Positions 16,189 through 25,548 of a stretch of DNA of 64,000 nt are shown here, one piece after another. Source of the DNA: Hoylesella loescheii DSM 19665 = JCM 12249 = ATCC 15930 (GTDB taxonomy: Bacteria > Bacteroidota > Bacteroidia > Bacteroidales > Bacteroidaceae). Below the pieces are notes generated by a model that was given only the letters and a program-made list of their open reading frames with translations, did not search any database and was not told where the DNA came from. How positions within the stretch are numbered: position 1 is the stretch's first letter; each line of letters starts with the position of its first letter. The stretch covers positions 1-64,000 of the forward strand of contig NZ_KB899221.1 of NCBI RefSeq assembly GCF_000378085.1, written 5' to 3'. The position numbers and the translations under genes are program-made.

Positions 16189-17730
16189 ATGGAATTCGAA
16201 CTCATAGCCAAAACCTTCATGGGTCTAGAACCCGTTTTGGCCAAGGAGCTTACCCAAATGGGGGCAAACAACGTACAAATTGGTAGGCGTATGGTGTCGT
16301 TTACAGGCGACAAAGAAACGATGTATCGCGCCAATTTCCAACTACACACGGCTATCAGAATATTAAAGCCCATCGCCAAGTTCAAGGCTAAGTCGGCCGA
16401 CGACGTGTACGAGGAGATACAAAAGATAGACTGGAGCCAACATATCGAGGACGGAAAGACCTTCTCGGTAGACTCGGTGGTGTATTCGGAAGAGTTCCGC
16501 AACTCACGTTTCGTTACCTATAAGGTGAAAGACGCCATCGTTGACCAGTTCCGCGAACGCACGGGCAAACGCCCAAACATTTCGGTGAGCAATCCAGACA
16601 TACGTTTGAACATCCACATTGCCGAATACGACTGTACACTTTCGCTTGATTCGAGTGGCGAGAGCCTGCATCGTCGCGGTTACAGACAAGAGTCGGTGGA
16701 AGCTCCGCTTAACGAAGTGCTGGCTGCTGGCATGATATTGATGACGGGATGGCAAGGCGAAACCGACTTCATCGACCCCATGTGTGGGTCGGGAACGCTT
16801 GTTGTGGAGGCCGCTCTCATAGCCCGCAACATCTCCCCAGGTGTTTTTCGTAAGAACTACGCTTTCGAAAAATGGCCCGATTTCGACCAAGAACTGTTCG
16901 ACAATATATATAACGACGACAGCAACGAACGTGAATTCACCCACCACATCTATGGTTACGACATAGATATGAAGGCTGTGAACACGGCTAGGCTAAACGT
17001 TCGCGCATCGGGACTTACCAAAGACATCACCATCGAACAAGCCGACTTCAAGGATTTCAAGAAACCTGAGAACAAAAGTATTCTCGTTACCAATCCCCCA
17101 TACGGAGAACGTATCTCCACTCCTAACCTTCTGGGTACGTATAAGATGATTGGCGAAAGGCTGAAACACCAATTCATGGGTAACGATGCGTGGGTGCTGA
17201 GCTACCGCGAAGAGTGTTTCGACCAGATAGGACTGAAACCTTCTATCAAAATCCCTGTGTACAATGGGTCGTTGGAGTGTGAATTCCGCAAGTATGCCAT
17301 ATTCGATGGTTCGCTAAGAGACTTCCGTCAAGAAGGCGGAGTGGTGAAAACCGACGATGAGAAACGCCAGATGGCTGAGAAAAATAGGTTTAAGAAGAAC
17401 CGCGAATTTAAGAAAAGTCTGGACGATGATGGTTCGCAAGACACCGACGACATACGTTCGTACACCTTTAAAAACCACTTCGCGCACACCGAAGAGCGCA
17501 ACGAAGAACGTAAACGCAGAAGAGCGGCATCGTTCTCAGACCGCGATGACAAACGCGGAGGCCGTTCTTTCGAGCGTGGTGGAGGCAAGTCCTTCGCTGG
17601 TAAAGGCAAAGATTTCAACCGCAAAGGAAAAAGCTTCGATCACAAAGGAAAGAGTTTCGATCGCACAGATAAGCGCGGAGGAAAGAACTTTGGACGTAAT
17701 TCTGCTAACTTTATAGACCATGACGATTAA
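16189..17730 (+). CDS. THUMP-domain rRNA (guanine-N2) methyltransferase with a basic repeat tail
   Basis: This resembles the N-terminal half of RlmL, which methylates a guanine in 23S rRNA. A THUMP domain (about 1-155) binds RNA; the Rossmann methyltransferase domain follows, with the SAM motif DPMCGSGTLVVEAALIARN and the catalytic motif NPPYGERI. The first about 385 residues match the usual length. After this comes a 125-residue tail rich in Lys, Arg, Gly, Ser and Phe, with repeats such as GKSFDHKGKSFD and GGRSFERGGGKSF. The tail is probably an added RNA-binding or disordered segment. The last 11 bases overlap the following peptidase gene. Confidence 0.88.
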   Translation: MEFELIAKTFMGLEPVLAKELTQMGANNVQIGRRMVSFTGDKETMYRANFQLHTAIRILKPIAKFKAKSADDVYEEIQKIDWSQHIEDGKTFSVDSVVYSEEFRNSRFVTYKVKDAIVDQFRERTGKRPNISVSNPDIRLNIHIAEYDCTLSLDSSGESLHRRGYRQESVEAPLNEVLAAGMILMTGWQGETDFIDPMCGSGTLVVEAALIARNISPGVFRKNYAFEKWPDFDQELFDNIYNDDSNEREFTHHIYGYDIDMKAVNTARLNVRASGLTKDITIEQADFKDFKKPENKSILVTNPPYGERISTPNLLGTYKMIGERLKHQFMGNDAWVLSYREECFDQIGLKPSIKIPVYNGSLECEFRKYAIFDGSLRDFRQEGGVVKTDDEKRQMAEKNRFKKNREFKKSLDDDGSQDTDDIRSYTFKNHFAHTEERNEERKRRRAASFSDRDDKRGGRSFERGGGKSFAGKGKDFNRKGKSFDHKGKSFDRTDKRGGKNFGRNSANFIDHDD

Positions 17731-19906
17731 ACAAATTATCGTGGGAGCGATGCTCTCCACAATTATTTTCGCACCGCAAAGTATGTCGGCACAGAAACAA
17801 TTCACACTGGAAGACCTTAATTATGGTGGTAACAACTTCCATAATATGGTGCCCAAGAACCGCTACACCGCATGGTGGGGCGACCAACTGGTGCGTACCG
17901 ACGCTGAATTTTGCGCACTTATAGACAAGAATACGGGAAAAGAAACCCGTCTGTTTAGCGTTGACGACATCAACAAATGGGTTGCATCTATCGGCAATAT
18001 CAAGGTGCATTCGCTCTATCATGCCACTTTCCCCTACCCCAATCAACAGCTCGTGTTGCTCAACAGTAGCAAAATGCGTATGTTGGTGAACTGGAAAACC
18101 AAACAAGTGGTATGGAAGCAGGATGCAAAAGACGAGAACTTTGCCGACTGGAACGCCCAATCGCGCGCCGTTGCCTTTGTTAAGGGCGACAATCTCTACG
18201 TAAACAACGCCCAAGGAACACTTAAGCAACTGACAAAAGATGGTAGCCGCGACATCGTTTACGGTCAAAGCGTGCACCGCGATGAGTTCGGCATATACAA
18301 AGGAACGTTTTGGAGCAACGACGGACAAAAGCTGGCGTTCTACAGAATGGACCAATCGATGGTGGCCGACTACCCTTTGGTGGACATCGACACACGTATC
18401 GCCACCGAAACACCTGTTCGTTACCCCATGGCAGGCGAGAAATCGCACCTCGTAACGGTGGGAATATACGACCTGAACACAGATAAAACGGTGTATCTAA
18501 ATACCGGTGACCCCACAGACAGGTATTTTACCAACATCGCTTGGGCACCAGACGGTAAGCTGATTTACCTTATCGAGATGAATAGGGCACAAAATCACTA
18601 CTCACTAGATGCCTACGATCCCGCTACTGGTAACAAAACGGCTACACTTTACACCGAATCGAGCGACAAATACGTGCATCCCATGCACGCTATCACGTTC
18701 TTACCATGGGACAAAAGCCGCTTTATACTGCAAAGCGAGAAAGACGGCTACAACCATTTGTACCTCTTCGACACCAGTGGAAAGCAAATCAAGCAGCTTA
18801 CTACAGGCAAATGGATTGTTGTAGACCTACTAGGGTTCAACGCCAAGACCAAAGAGGCCATCATCCTTTCTACCGAGGCAAGTCCCATTCAGAATAATCT
18901 CTATGCCGTTAACCTGCAAACAGGCACGCGCCGACTGCTAGACAACGGTAAGGGATGTCATGCCAACACCACTGGCGAAGGTGGTTCGCACAAGCCCGCA
19001 CTAAGTTTATCGGGGCAATGGATTCTCGATAGCTACACCGAACCTACCGTTCCGCGCAACATCGACATTGTGAACGTGGCCTCGGCAAAGGCTACCCGCT
19101 ACTTCACAGCCGAAAATCCATGGGTGGGATACACTGTTCCCGAGTACACTTGCGGAAAAATCAAGGCGGCTGATGGTACTACCGACCTGTATTATCGTAT
19201 GGTGAAGCCCACCAATTTCGACCCGAACAAGAAATACCCCACCATCATTTACGTCTATGGAGGTCCTGGCGTGCGCAACGTTGAGGCACGTTGGCACTAC
19301 TGGTCGCGTGGTTGGGAAACCTATATGGCACAGAAAGGCTACCTGCTCTTTATCCTCGACAATCGCGGAAGCAGTGCTCGTGGCCTCGCATTCGAGCAAG
19401 CCACGTTCCACCACCTTGGTGTAGAAGAGGCGAAAGACCAAATGAAAGGCGTGGAATATCTCACCTCCCTACCCTACGTTGACAAAGACCGCATGGGCGT
19501 TCACGGATGGAGCTTCGGCGGATTTATGACCACCACGCTCATCACCAGTCATCCCGAAGTGTTCAAAGTAGGCGTTGCTGGCGGTCCCGTTATCGATTGG
19601 AAGTGGTACGAAGTAATGTATGGCGAACGCTATATGGGCACTCCACAAAACAATCCTAAGGGCTATGCCGAGAGCAGTTTGCTGTCTAAAGCCAAGAATT
19701 TGAAAGGAAAATTGCAGATAATAACAGGCATGAACGACCCCGTAGTGGTGCCACAACACTGCCTGAACTTCTTGCAAGAGTGCATTAAAGTAGGCACACA
19801 GCCCGACTTCTTTGTGTATCCGGGCGAACCACATAACATGCGCGGACACCAAAGCACCCACTTGCACGAACGTATCTCACAATATTTTGACGATTATCTA
19901 AAATAA
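17720..19906 (+). CDS. Dipeptidyl peptidase IV-type serine peptidase (S9)
   Basis: This 728-residue exported peptidase has a signal peptide (1-24, ending SMSA-Q), an N-terminal beta-propeller (about 40-480) and a C-terminal alpha/beta hydrolase. The catalytic triad is visible: Ser598 in GWSFGG, Asp673 in GMNDPVV and His705 in GEPHNMRGH. The nearby [11 protein letters not shown] is the oxyanion region. Enzymes of this type remove dipeptides, often Xaa-Pro, from peptide N-termini in the periplasm of asaccharolytic or peptide-using Bacteroidota. It overlaps the upstream methyltransferase by 11 bases; purD follows after 5. Confidence 0.9.
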   Translation: MTIKQIIVGAMLSTIIFAPQSMSAQKQFTLEDLNYGGNNFHNMVPKNRYTAWWGDQLVRTDAEFCALIDKNTGKETRLFSVDDINKWVASIGNIKVHSLYHATFPYPNQQLVLLNSSKMRMLVNWKTKQVVWKQDAKDENFADWNAQSRAVAFVKGDNLYVNNAQGTLKQLTKDGSRDIVYGQSVHRDEFGIYKGTFWSNDGQKLAFYRMDQSMVADYPLVDIDTRIATETPVRYPMAGEKSHLVTVGIYDLNTDKTVYLNTGDPTDRYFTNIAWAPDGKLIYLIEMNRAQNHYSLDAYDPATGNKTATLYTESSDKYVHPMHAITFLPWDKSRFILQSEKDGYNHLYLFDTSGKQIKQLTTGKWIVVDLLGFNAKTKEAIILSTEASPIQNNLYAVNLQTGTRRLLDNGKGCHANTTGEGGSHKPALSLSGQWILDSYTEPTVPRNIDIVNVASAKATRYFTAENPWVGYTVPEYTCGKIKAADGTTDLYYRMVKPTNFDPNKKYPTIIYVYGGPGVRNVEARWHYWSRGWETYMAQKGYLLFILDNRGSSARGLAFEQATFHHLGVEEAKDQMKGVEYLTSLPYVDKDRMGVHGWSFGGFMTTTLITSHPEVFKVGVAGGPVIDWKWYEVMYGERYMGTPQNNPKGYAESSLLSKAKNLKGKLQIITGMNDPVVVPQHCLNFLQECIKVGTQPDFFVYPGEPHNMRGHQSTHLHERISQYFDDYLK

Positions 19907-19911
19907 AACGG

Positions 19912-21180
19912 ATGAACATTTTACTGTTGGGAAGTGGCGGAAGAGAACACGCGCTTGCCTGGAAGATAGCACAAAGTACTAAGGTTAGAAAGCTTTTCAT
20001 CGCCCCAGGCAATCCCGGAACGGCCGCAGTGGGGCAAAACGTGGACATCAACGCCAACGACTTCGATGCCTTAAAGCGTTTCGCACTCGACAACGACGTG
20101 CAGATGGTGGTGGTAGGACCAGAAGATCCGCTGGTAAATGGTATCTACGACGACTTCAAGAACGATGCTCGCACGACCCATATCCCCGTTATCGGCCCGT
20201 CGCGAAAAGGCGCAACACTCGAAGGCAGCAAAGACTTCGCCAAGGCTTTCATGGCTAGGCACGCCATACCCACAGCGCGTTACAAAACCATTACCACACA
20301 AAACATCGACGAGGGACTGGCTTTTCTCGAAGAACTAAAAGCTCCTTACGTGCTCAAAGCCGACGGATTGTGCGCTGGTAAAGGCGTACTTATCTTGCCT
20401 ACTCTACAAGAAGCGAAGGCAGAATTGCGCCACATGCTCGACGGTATGTTTGGAAACGCTTCGGCATCGGTTGTAATAGAAGAGTTTCTCAGCGGTATAG
20501 AATGTTCTGTTTTCGTGCTCACCGACGGCAAAGATTATCAAATTTTGCCCGAAGCCAAAGACTATAAACGCATCGGCGAGCACGATACCGGACTGAATAC
20601 AGGCGGTATGGGCAGCGTTAGTCCTGTTCCTTTTGCCACTCCCGAGTGGATGAAGAAAGTGGAAGAGCGCATCGTTCGCCCCACCATAGACGGCTTATCG
20701 GAAGAAGGTATCGACTATAAGGGCTTCATCTTCTTCGGACTTATCAACGTGGAAGGCAACCCGATGGTTATCGAATACAACTGTCGAATGGGCGACCCCG
20801 AAACAGAAAGCGTCATGCTTAGGCTCAAAACCGACATCGTCGACTTGTTCGAGGGTGTGGCGCAGGGCAATATAGCTAGTCGAAAGGTGACTTTCGATGA
20901 GCGGGCTGCTGTCTGTGTGATGCTCGTTAGCGGTGGTTATCCCCAAGAATATACCAAAGGTTACCCCATCGAAGGCACGGAAAACGTGGGCGAGAGTATC
21001 GTCTTCCACAGCGGAACTGCCGTTAAAGACGGTCAACTTGTTACCAACGGCGGGCGCGTTTTGGCCGTTAGTTCGTATGGAAAAGACAAAGCCGAGGCCC
21101 TACAAAAGAGTTTCGAGGCGGCAAATGCCATACGTTTCACCGACAAGTATTTCAGAAAAGACATCGGTCAAGACTTGTAA
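19912..21180 (+). CDS. purD: Phosphoribosylamine-glycine ligase
   Basis: PurD makes glycinamide ribonucleotide from phosphoribosylamine, glycine and ATP in purine synthesis. The 422-residue product has the N-terminal [19 protein letters not shown], the ATP-grasp domain with [41 protein letters not shown] and [10 protein letters not shown], and the usual C-terminal domain. It lies 5 bases after the peptidase gene, an unusual pairing that probably reflects co-transcription only. Confidence 0.96.
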   Translation: MNILLLGSGGREHALAWKIAQSTKVRKLFIAPGNPGTAAVGQNVDINANDFDALKRFALDNDVQMVVVGPEDPLVNGIYDDFKNDARTTHIPVIGPSRKGATLEGSKDFAKAFMARHAIPTARYKTITTQNIDEGLAFLEELKAPYVLKADGLCAGKGVLILPTLQEAKAELRHMLDGMFGNASASVVIEEFLSGIECSVFVLTDGKDYQILPEAKDYKRIGEHDTGLNTGGMGSVSPVPFATPEWMKKVEERIVRPTIDGLSEEGIDYKGFIFFGLINVEGNPMVIEYNCRMGDPETESVMLRLKTDIVDLFEGVAQGNIASRKVTFDERAAVCVMLVSGGYPQEYTKGYPIEGTENVGESIVFHSGTAVKDGQLVTNGGRVLAVSSYGKDKAEALQKSFEAANAIRFTDKYFRKDIGQDL

Positions 21181-21301
21181 CAACCACCCCGCACACAAGC
21201 GAGAAATGTACAGTAAAGGCCTGTAATCAACTCGAACACGCCGTGTGGCGTAACGAAAGAAAGGCAATAGGCGGACTTACGACCGCCAGTAACATATAGA
21301 T

Positions 21302-22234
21302 ATGGTAGTAAAGAGATTACAAAACAGGATTGCGGAAAGCAGGATGACACTCACCTTCACAGCCATTTACGCAGTGTTGGTGTTCTTGGCCAGTGGACTA
21401 GTGGGCAAAAACCTCTGGTTTCAATTCGCATGCTTGGCCGTTTCTACCTACCTGATGGTAGAGTTTAACAACGTCAATGCCTTATTAAAGGTTTATAGTC
21501 GTATGGTTTCGTGCGCTTTCCTTGTGCTAGCGTGCACGGCAAACTATCTCTTTGCCTCACCATCGGCAGCCTTGGTGCAAGCCTGTTTTGCAGCTTTCTA
21601 CCTCATTGTGTTCAATGCCTATCAAGAACGAACGGCTTCTGGCGTAACGTTCTACGCCTATGTATTCATCGGTGTGACCTCAACCATGTTCGTTCAGATA
21701 CTCTTCTTCGTGCCACTGCTATGGATTTTGCATGCCACAAACGTGCTGGCCATGAGCTGGCGCAACTTCTGGGCGTCTGTTTTGGGCTTAATTGCACCCT
21801 ATTGGTTCGTTGGTGCCTACCTCGTTTACAACGGTCAGCCCGAATTTCTCGTGCAACACTTCACCGATTTGGCCAACTTCAATCCCCTGTTTCAGTACGA
21901 TCAGATAGACCATAACCACATGGCCACCATTCTTTTCGTTATACTGGTGTCGCTGATAGGTATCATTCATTATCTGCGAAGCAGTCGTAACGACAAGATA
22001 CGCAACCGCATGATTTACGAAATGGTGATTGTTGTAGACCTATTCACCATTGCCTGCATCGTGTTACAGCCCCAACACGCCGACAACCTTCTGCCCATAC
22101 TCATCATTAACACGTCGGCACTCATCGGCCACTTTATCACCCTCACCCGAACAGCAGCCACCAACGTCGTATTTTGCGTGCTCTGGCTTGCTTCAGTCTT
22201 ACTCACCGTCTGCAATTTATGGATTCCCTTATAG
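21302..22234 (+). CDS. Polytopic membrane protein of unknown function
   Basis: This 310-residue protein has about nine or ten predicted membrane helices spread over the whole length, joined by very short loops. No catalytic motif is recognised. Such proteins occur in Bacteroidota beside small membrane proteins and are annotated as hypothetical. Its last 16 bases overlap the start of the next membrane protein, so the two are translationally linked and may work together (inference). Confidence 0.75.
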   Translation: MVVKRLQNRIAESRMTLTFTAIYAVLVFLASGLVGKNLWFQFACLAVSTYLMVEFNNVNALLKVYSRMVSCAFLVLACTANYLFASPSAALVQACFAAFYLIVFNAYQERTASGVTFYAYVFIGVTSTMFVQILFFVPLLWILHATNVLAMSWRNFWASVLGLIAPYWFVGAYLVYNGQPEFLVQHFTDLANFNPLFQYDQIDHNHMATILFVILVSLIGIIHYLRSSRNDKIRNRMIYEMVIVVDLFTIACIVLQPQHADNLLPILIINTSALIGHFITLTRTAATNVVFCVLWLASVLLTVCNLWIPL

Positions 22235-22671
22235 CCCTACTCATCAATTACGGATACTGGGGCATGTTTCTCTCCGCCGTTTTGGCAGGTAGCGTTGTCC
22301 CTTTCAGTAGCGAAGCCGTTATGGTTGGCCTTCAAGCGGCCGGCTTAAAGGCGTGGCCACTCATCTTATATGGCACAGCAGGCAACGTCATTGGCGGCAT
22401 GATAAACTATGGAGTGGGCCGATTGGGTCGTACAGACTGGATTGAAAAGTACCTGCATATTAAAAAAGAGAAACTCCAAAAGGCCGAAAACTTCATGGCC
22501 GGAAGGGGCGCATGGATGGGCTTTTTTGCCTTTCTGCCCATCCTTGGCAGTGCCATCACCGTGGTACTAGGCCTTATGCGTGCAAACGTAGCTATAACCG
22601 TGACAAGCATGACAATAGGAAAATTTATTCGCTTCGCCTTACTTGTGTTTGGCGCAAGCTTCTTAATTTAA
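22219..22671 (+). CDS. Small DedA/YqaA-type (VTT domain) membrane protein
   Basis: The ATG at 22219 gives a 150-residue membrane protein. An upstream in-frame start would only extend it through the preceding gene. Features of the VTT family are visible: the re-entrant region GMFLSAVLAGSVVPFSSEAVMVGLQAAG, the glycine-rich GNVIGGMINYGVGR and the helix FLPILGSAITVVLGLMR. YqaA-like members are short DedA relatives, implicated in lipid scrambling or envelope homeostasis. It overlaps the upstream gene by 16 bases, and znuA-like follows after 7. Confidence 0.82.
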   Translation: MDSLIALLINYGYWGMFLSAVLAGSVVPFSSEAVMVGLQAAGLKAWPLILYGTAGNVIGGMINYGVGRLGRTDWIEKYLHIKKEKLQKAENFMAGRGAWMGFFAFLPILGSAITVVLGLMRANVAITVTSMTIGKFIRFALLVFGASFLI

Positions 22672-22678
22672 AGTGCTT

Positions 22679-23512
22679 ATGTACAAGAAAATTCTACTTT
22701 TCTTCGCTTTTGTGGTTCTGTTGCTTACCTCTTGCTCCATGCCTAATGGCGGAAGCAAGCGCACGGTGATGGTTACCATCGAACCGTTAAGATATTTTGT
22801 TGAGGCCATCGCAGGCAATCGCTTCACCGTTAAGACAATGGTGCCCATCGGCGGAAACCCTGAAACCTACGACCCAACAGCTCAACAAATGATCGAACTC
22901 TCGCATAGCGACCTTTACGTAAAGGTGGGCAACATCGGGTTCGAACAAACATGGATGAAACGACTCAAAGCCAACGCCCCGCATACCATCATCGTAGACT
23001 CATCAGAGGGTATCGTTCCCATCGAAAGTTCCGACGATGTACCCGACCCCCACACATGGATGAGCTGCCAGAATGCAGCCATTATCGCGCAAAACATCTA
23101 TAAGGCGTTGCTGCAAATTGACAGGGAAGATAGCTTATACTATAAAGCCAACCTCGAAAAGCTACTCGAGAAGATTGAAGAGACCAGCAGCCAAATTCGA
23201 GAAAACATCACCAAAGAAAAGGTTACTACCTTTCTTATCTACCATCCCATACTCACTTACTACGCCAGCGAGTTCGATCTGCACCAGATTTTCATCGAAG
23301 ACGAAGGGCGCGAACCCTCTGCTGCGCAGATAAAAGAAATCATCAACAGCGCAAAAGCCAAGCAAGTGCGTGTGCTTTTCATGCAAAAAGAATTCGCAAA
23401 CCGTAATTCAGAGACTATCGCCAACGCTGTTGGTGCCGAAATTGTTGACTTCAACCCACTTGCTTACGATTGGGAAAAAGAGATGGTAAAGGTATCCAAA
23501 TCACTGAAATGA
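22679..23512 (+). CDS. znuA: Zinc-type ABC transporter substrate-binding lipoprotein
   Basis: The ATG at 22679 gives a 277-residue protein with a lipobox (LLLTSC-S, Cys about 17), so it is anchored in the envelope. Cluster A-I (ZnuA/TroA) features are the start TVMVTIEPLRYFVEAIAGN, metal ligands in GNPETYDPTAQQM and DPHTWMSCQNA, and a final EIVDFNPLAYDW. It lacks the His-rich loop of gamma-proteobacterial ZnuA, so manganese or iron cannot be excluded. The ATPase gene overlaps its stop by four bases (ATGA). No permease gene follows. Confidence 0.85.
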   Translation: MYKKILLFFAFVVLLLTSCSMPNGGSKRTVMVTIEPLRYFVEAIAGNRFTVKTMVPIGGNPETYDPTAQQMIELSHSDLYVKVGNIGFEQTWMKRLKANAPHTIIVDSSEGIVPIESSDDVPDPHTWMSCQNAAIIAQNIYKALLQIDREDSLYYKANLEKLLEKIEETSSQIRENITKEKVTTFLIYHPILTYYASEFDLHQIFIEDEGREPSAAQIKEIINSAKAKQVRVLFMQKEFANRNSETIANAVGAEIVDFNPLAYDWEKEMVKVSKSLK

Positions 23513-24279
23513 CTCCTCCGAAACAACCCATCATCAAACTTGAGCACGTGTTTGCAGGCTACGAAGAGAAGGTGGCCTTGCAAGATGTGTCGTTGGAAGT
23601 GTTCCACCACGACTTCCTTGGCGTCATCGGTCCTAACGGTGGTGGCAAAACCACCCTCATGCGGGTTATTCTCGGCATGATGAAACCTTTCTCGGGTAAG
23701 GTGTCTTACTTCCGAAACGGTGTTCAAGTACCCGAACTCACCATTGGCTACCTGCCCCAATACAACGACATCGACCGCCAATTCCCCATCGCTGTGGAAG
23801 AAGTGGTGTTATCGGGGCTTAGTCGACAAAAGAAACTTTTTGCCCCGTTCGATGCCAACCACAAGCAACTGGTTGCCCTAACCCTCGAAAAACTGGGTAT
23901 GCAAGACTTTGCCAAACGCCCCATTGGTTCACTCAGTGGTGGACAATTGCAACGCGTGCTCTTGGCACGAGCCATCGTTTCACGCCCCGAAGTGGTGGTA
24001 CTAGACGAGCCAAACACCTATATCGACAAGCGTTTTCAAGAACAAATGTACCAGATGCTCGACGTTATCAACCGCGATTGCGCCATCATCATCGTAAGCC
24101 ATGATGTTGGTACCATCCTCCAAAACGTGAAAGCAGTGGCCTGTGTCAACCGAACGCTGCACTATCACGATACACCCGAGATTTCGAGCGATGAACTTAG
24201 CGAACATTTCGGATGCCCCATCGAATTGCTTGGACATGGCAACGTGCCTCACCGCGTGTTGAAAGCGCACGAAGACTAA
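23509..24279 (+). CDS. znuC: Metal ABC transporter ATP-binding protein
   Basis: The 256-residue ATPase of the zinc/manganese importer has Walker A (GPNGGGKTT), the signature LSGGQLQRVLLARA, Walker B (VVVLDEP) and the H-loop (IIVSHD). The start at 23509 forms an ATGA overlap with znuA. The usual third gene for the membrane permease is missing: the next 233 bases hold no gene and then come a small ORF and rpe. The permease must be encoded elsewhere or be lost. Confidence 0.9.
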   Translation: MTPPKQPIIKLEHVFAGYEEKVALQDVSLEVFHHDFLGVIGPNGGGKTTLMRVILGMMKPFSGKVSYFRNGVQVPELTIGYLPQYNDIDRQFPIAVEEVVLSGLSRQKKLFAPFDANHKQLVALTLEKLGMQDFAKRPIGSLSGGQLQRVLLARAIVSRPEVVVLDEPNTYIDKRFQEQMYQMLDVINRDCAIIIVSHDVGTILQNVKAVACVNRTLHYHDTPEISSDELSEHFGCPIELLGHGNVPHRVLKAHED

Positions 24280-24512
24280 CAAGCAAAACGACGATTATAA
24301 CTTGCCAAAGGCCATTACGATAAACAACAAAAAGATAAGCGTTTTCGTTAAGTCATCGCCTAAAGCAGAGAAAGTTAACAGCCTTATCAACTTGTTTGCC
24401 CACTAACTCATTAACGACTAAATGGGCCATAAATAATTATCTGCACCGCATACAATAAAGTACAACGCCGGGCGTTATTACTATATACATTATTAATATG
24501 GTAATATCGCCT

Positions 24513-24638
24513 ATGAAGTATTTTACACCCGAAGAGCTTAAACCCTCAGAAAAAACCCTTAACATGATCAGGCAGATTGCCCATTGTTATAAATCCATAC
24601 AGGTAAATGGCCAACGTTATACCATTTGCCTTAACTAA
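24513..24638 (+). CDS. Small conserved-looking ORF upstream of rpe
   Basis: A 41-residue ORF (46 if the upstream ATG at 24498 is used) encodes MKYFTPEELKPSEKTLNMIR followed by a short tail ending in NGQRYTICLN. It stops 4 bases before rpe. Short proteins with a TPEE.PS..TL.FIRQ pattern are common in this order to my memory, with no known function. The composition is codon-like and non-repetitive, so I favour a real gene. The rest of the gap after znuC (24280-24497) shows nothing I can name. Confidence 0.6.
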   Translation: MKYFTPEELKPSEKTLNMIRQIAHCYKSIQVNGQRYTICLN

Positions 24639-24642
24639 ACAG

Positions 24643-25299
24643 ATGATGAAAAAGCCACTGATAGCCCCCTCTTTGCTCTCGGCCGACTTCCTAAACCTCA
24701 ACGCCGAGGTGGAAATGATTAACGAAAGTGAAGCCGATTGGTTGCACATGGACATGATGGACGGTGTCTTCGTACCCAACATCTCATTCGGTTTTCCCGT
24801 TTTAGAAGCCGTTGGCAAGGCTTGCAAAAAGCCTATGGACGTGCATTTCATGATTGTTCATCCCGAAAACTACATCGAACAGACGGCCAAGGCGGGCGCA
24901 ATGCTCATGTGTGTGCACCAAGAGGCCTGCGTACACCTACACCGAACGGTTGCCAAGATACACGAAACGGGCATGAAAGCAGGTGTGGCACTCAATCCTT
25001 CGACACCCGTCAGCGTACTAGAAGACATCATCAACGATGTCGACCTGGTGCTGCTAATGAGCGTTAACCCGGGTTTTGGTGGACAAAAATTCATCGAAAA
25101 CACCCTTAACAAGGTAAAACGCCTACGCCAACTCATCGACAAAACGGGTAGCAAAGCCCTTATCGAGGTAGATGGAGGCGTGCAAGCGCAAACGGCTCCA
25201 TTGCTCATCGAAGCTGGTGCAGATGTGCTTGTGGCCGGCAACTACGTGTTTAAGTCGGCCAACCCCAAAGAAACCATTCACCAATTAAAAAGTTTATAA
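24643..25299 (+). CDS. rpe: Ribulose-phosphate 3-epimerase
   Basis: Rpe interconverts ribulose 5-phosphate and xylulose 5-phosphate in the pentose phosphate pathway. The 218-residue TIM barrel shows APSLLSADFLNL, WLHMDMMDGVFVPNISFG (metal ligands), PMDVHFMIV, MSVNPGFGGQKF and EVDGGVQ. Two adjacent ATGs (24643, 24646) are possible starts, just after the small ORF. Confidence 0.95.
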   Translation: MMKKPLIAPSLLSADFLNLNAEVEMINESEADWLHMDMMDGVFVPNISFGFPVLEAVGKACKKPMDVHFMIVHPENYIEQTAKAGAMLMCVHQEACVHLHRTVAKIHETGMKAGVALNPSTPVSVLEDIINDVDLVLLMSVNPGFGGQKFIENTLNKVKRLRQLIDKTGSKALIEVDGGVQAQTAPLLIEAGADVLVAGNYVFKSANPKETIHQLKSL

Positions 25300-25403
25300 G
25301 GCTGGTTCTAAGAATAGTCTTCACTGTGTTTTTAGCTTTTAGCTGAACAGTTTTTGCTTACTTCTAGGGGAGCATGTAGCCTACGTGCCCACAAAATGAT
25401 ATC

Positions 25404-25440
25404 AGAGGGATGCCCACACGGTGCATCCCTCTTGCATTTT
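25404..25440 (+). terminator. Intrinsic terminator after rpe
   Basis: Stem AGAGGGATGC with GCATCCCTCT (from 25423), followed by TTGCATTTT; 104 bp after rpe. Confidence 0.75.
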
Positions 25441-25532
25441 ACGCTTCACCCCACCCCATCAATATATACAGGCGAACACATCCCACAACAAACTAATAGC
25501 ACCGAGCATAAAGCTTTTCCGCGCAATTATCG

Positions 25533-25540
25533 TAACTTTG
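25533..25540 (+). promoter_or_regulatory. -7 promoter box TAACTTTG, very close to the symporter start
   Basis: A perfect TAnnTTTG lies only 8 bp before the ATG at 25549. Transcription would start about at the ATG, so the mRNA could be leaderless. This also argues against the long upstream in-frame extension of the gene. Confidence 0.5.
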
Positions 25541-25548
25541 CACACGTT

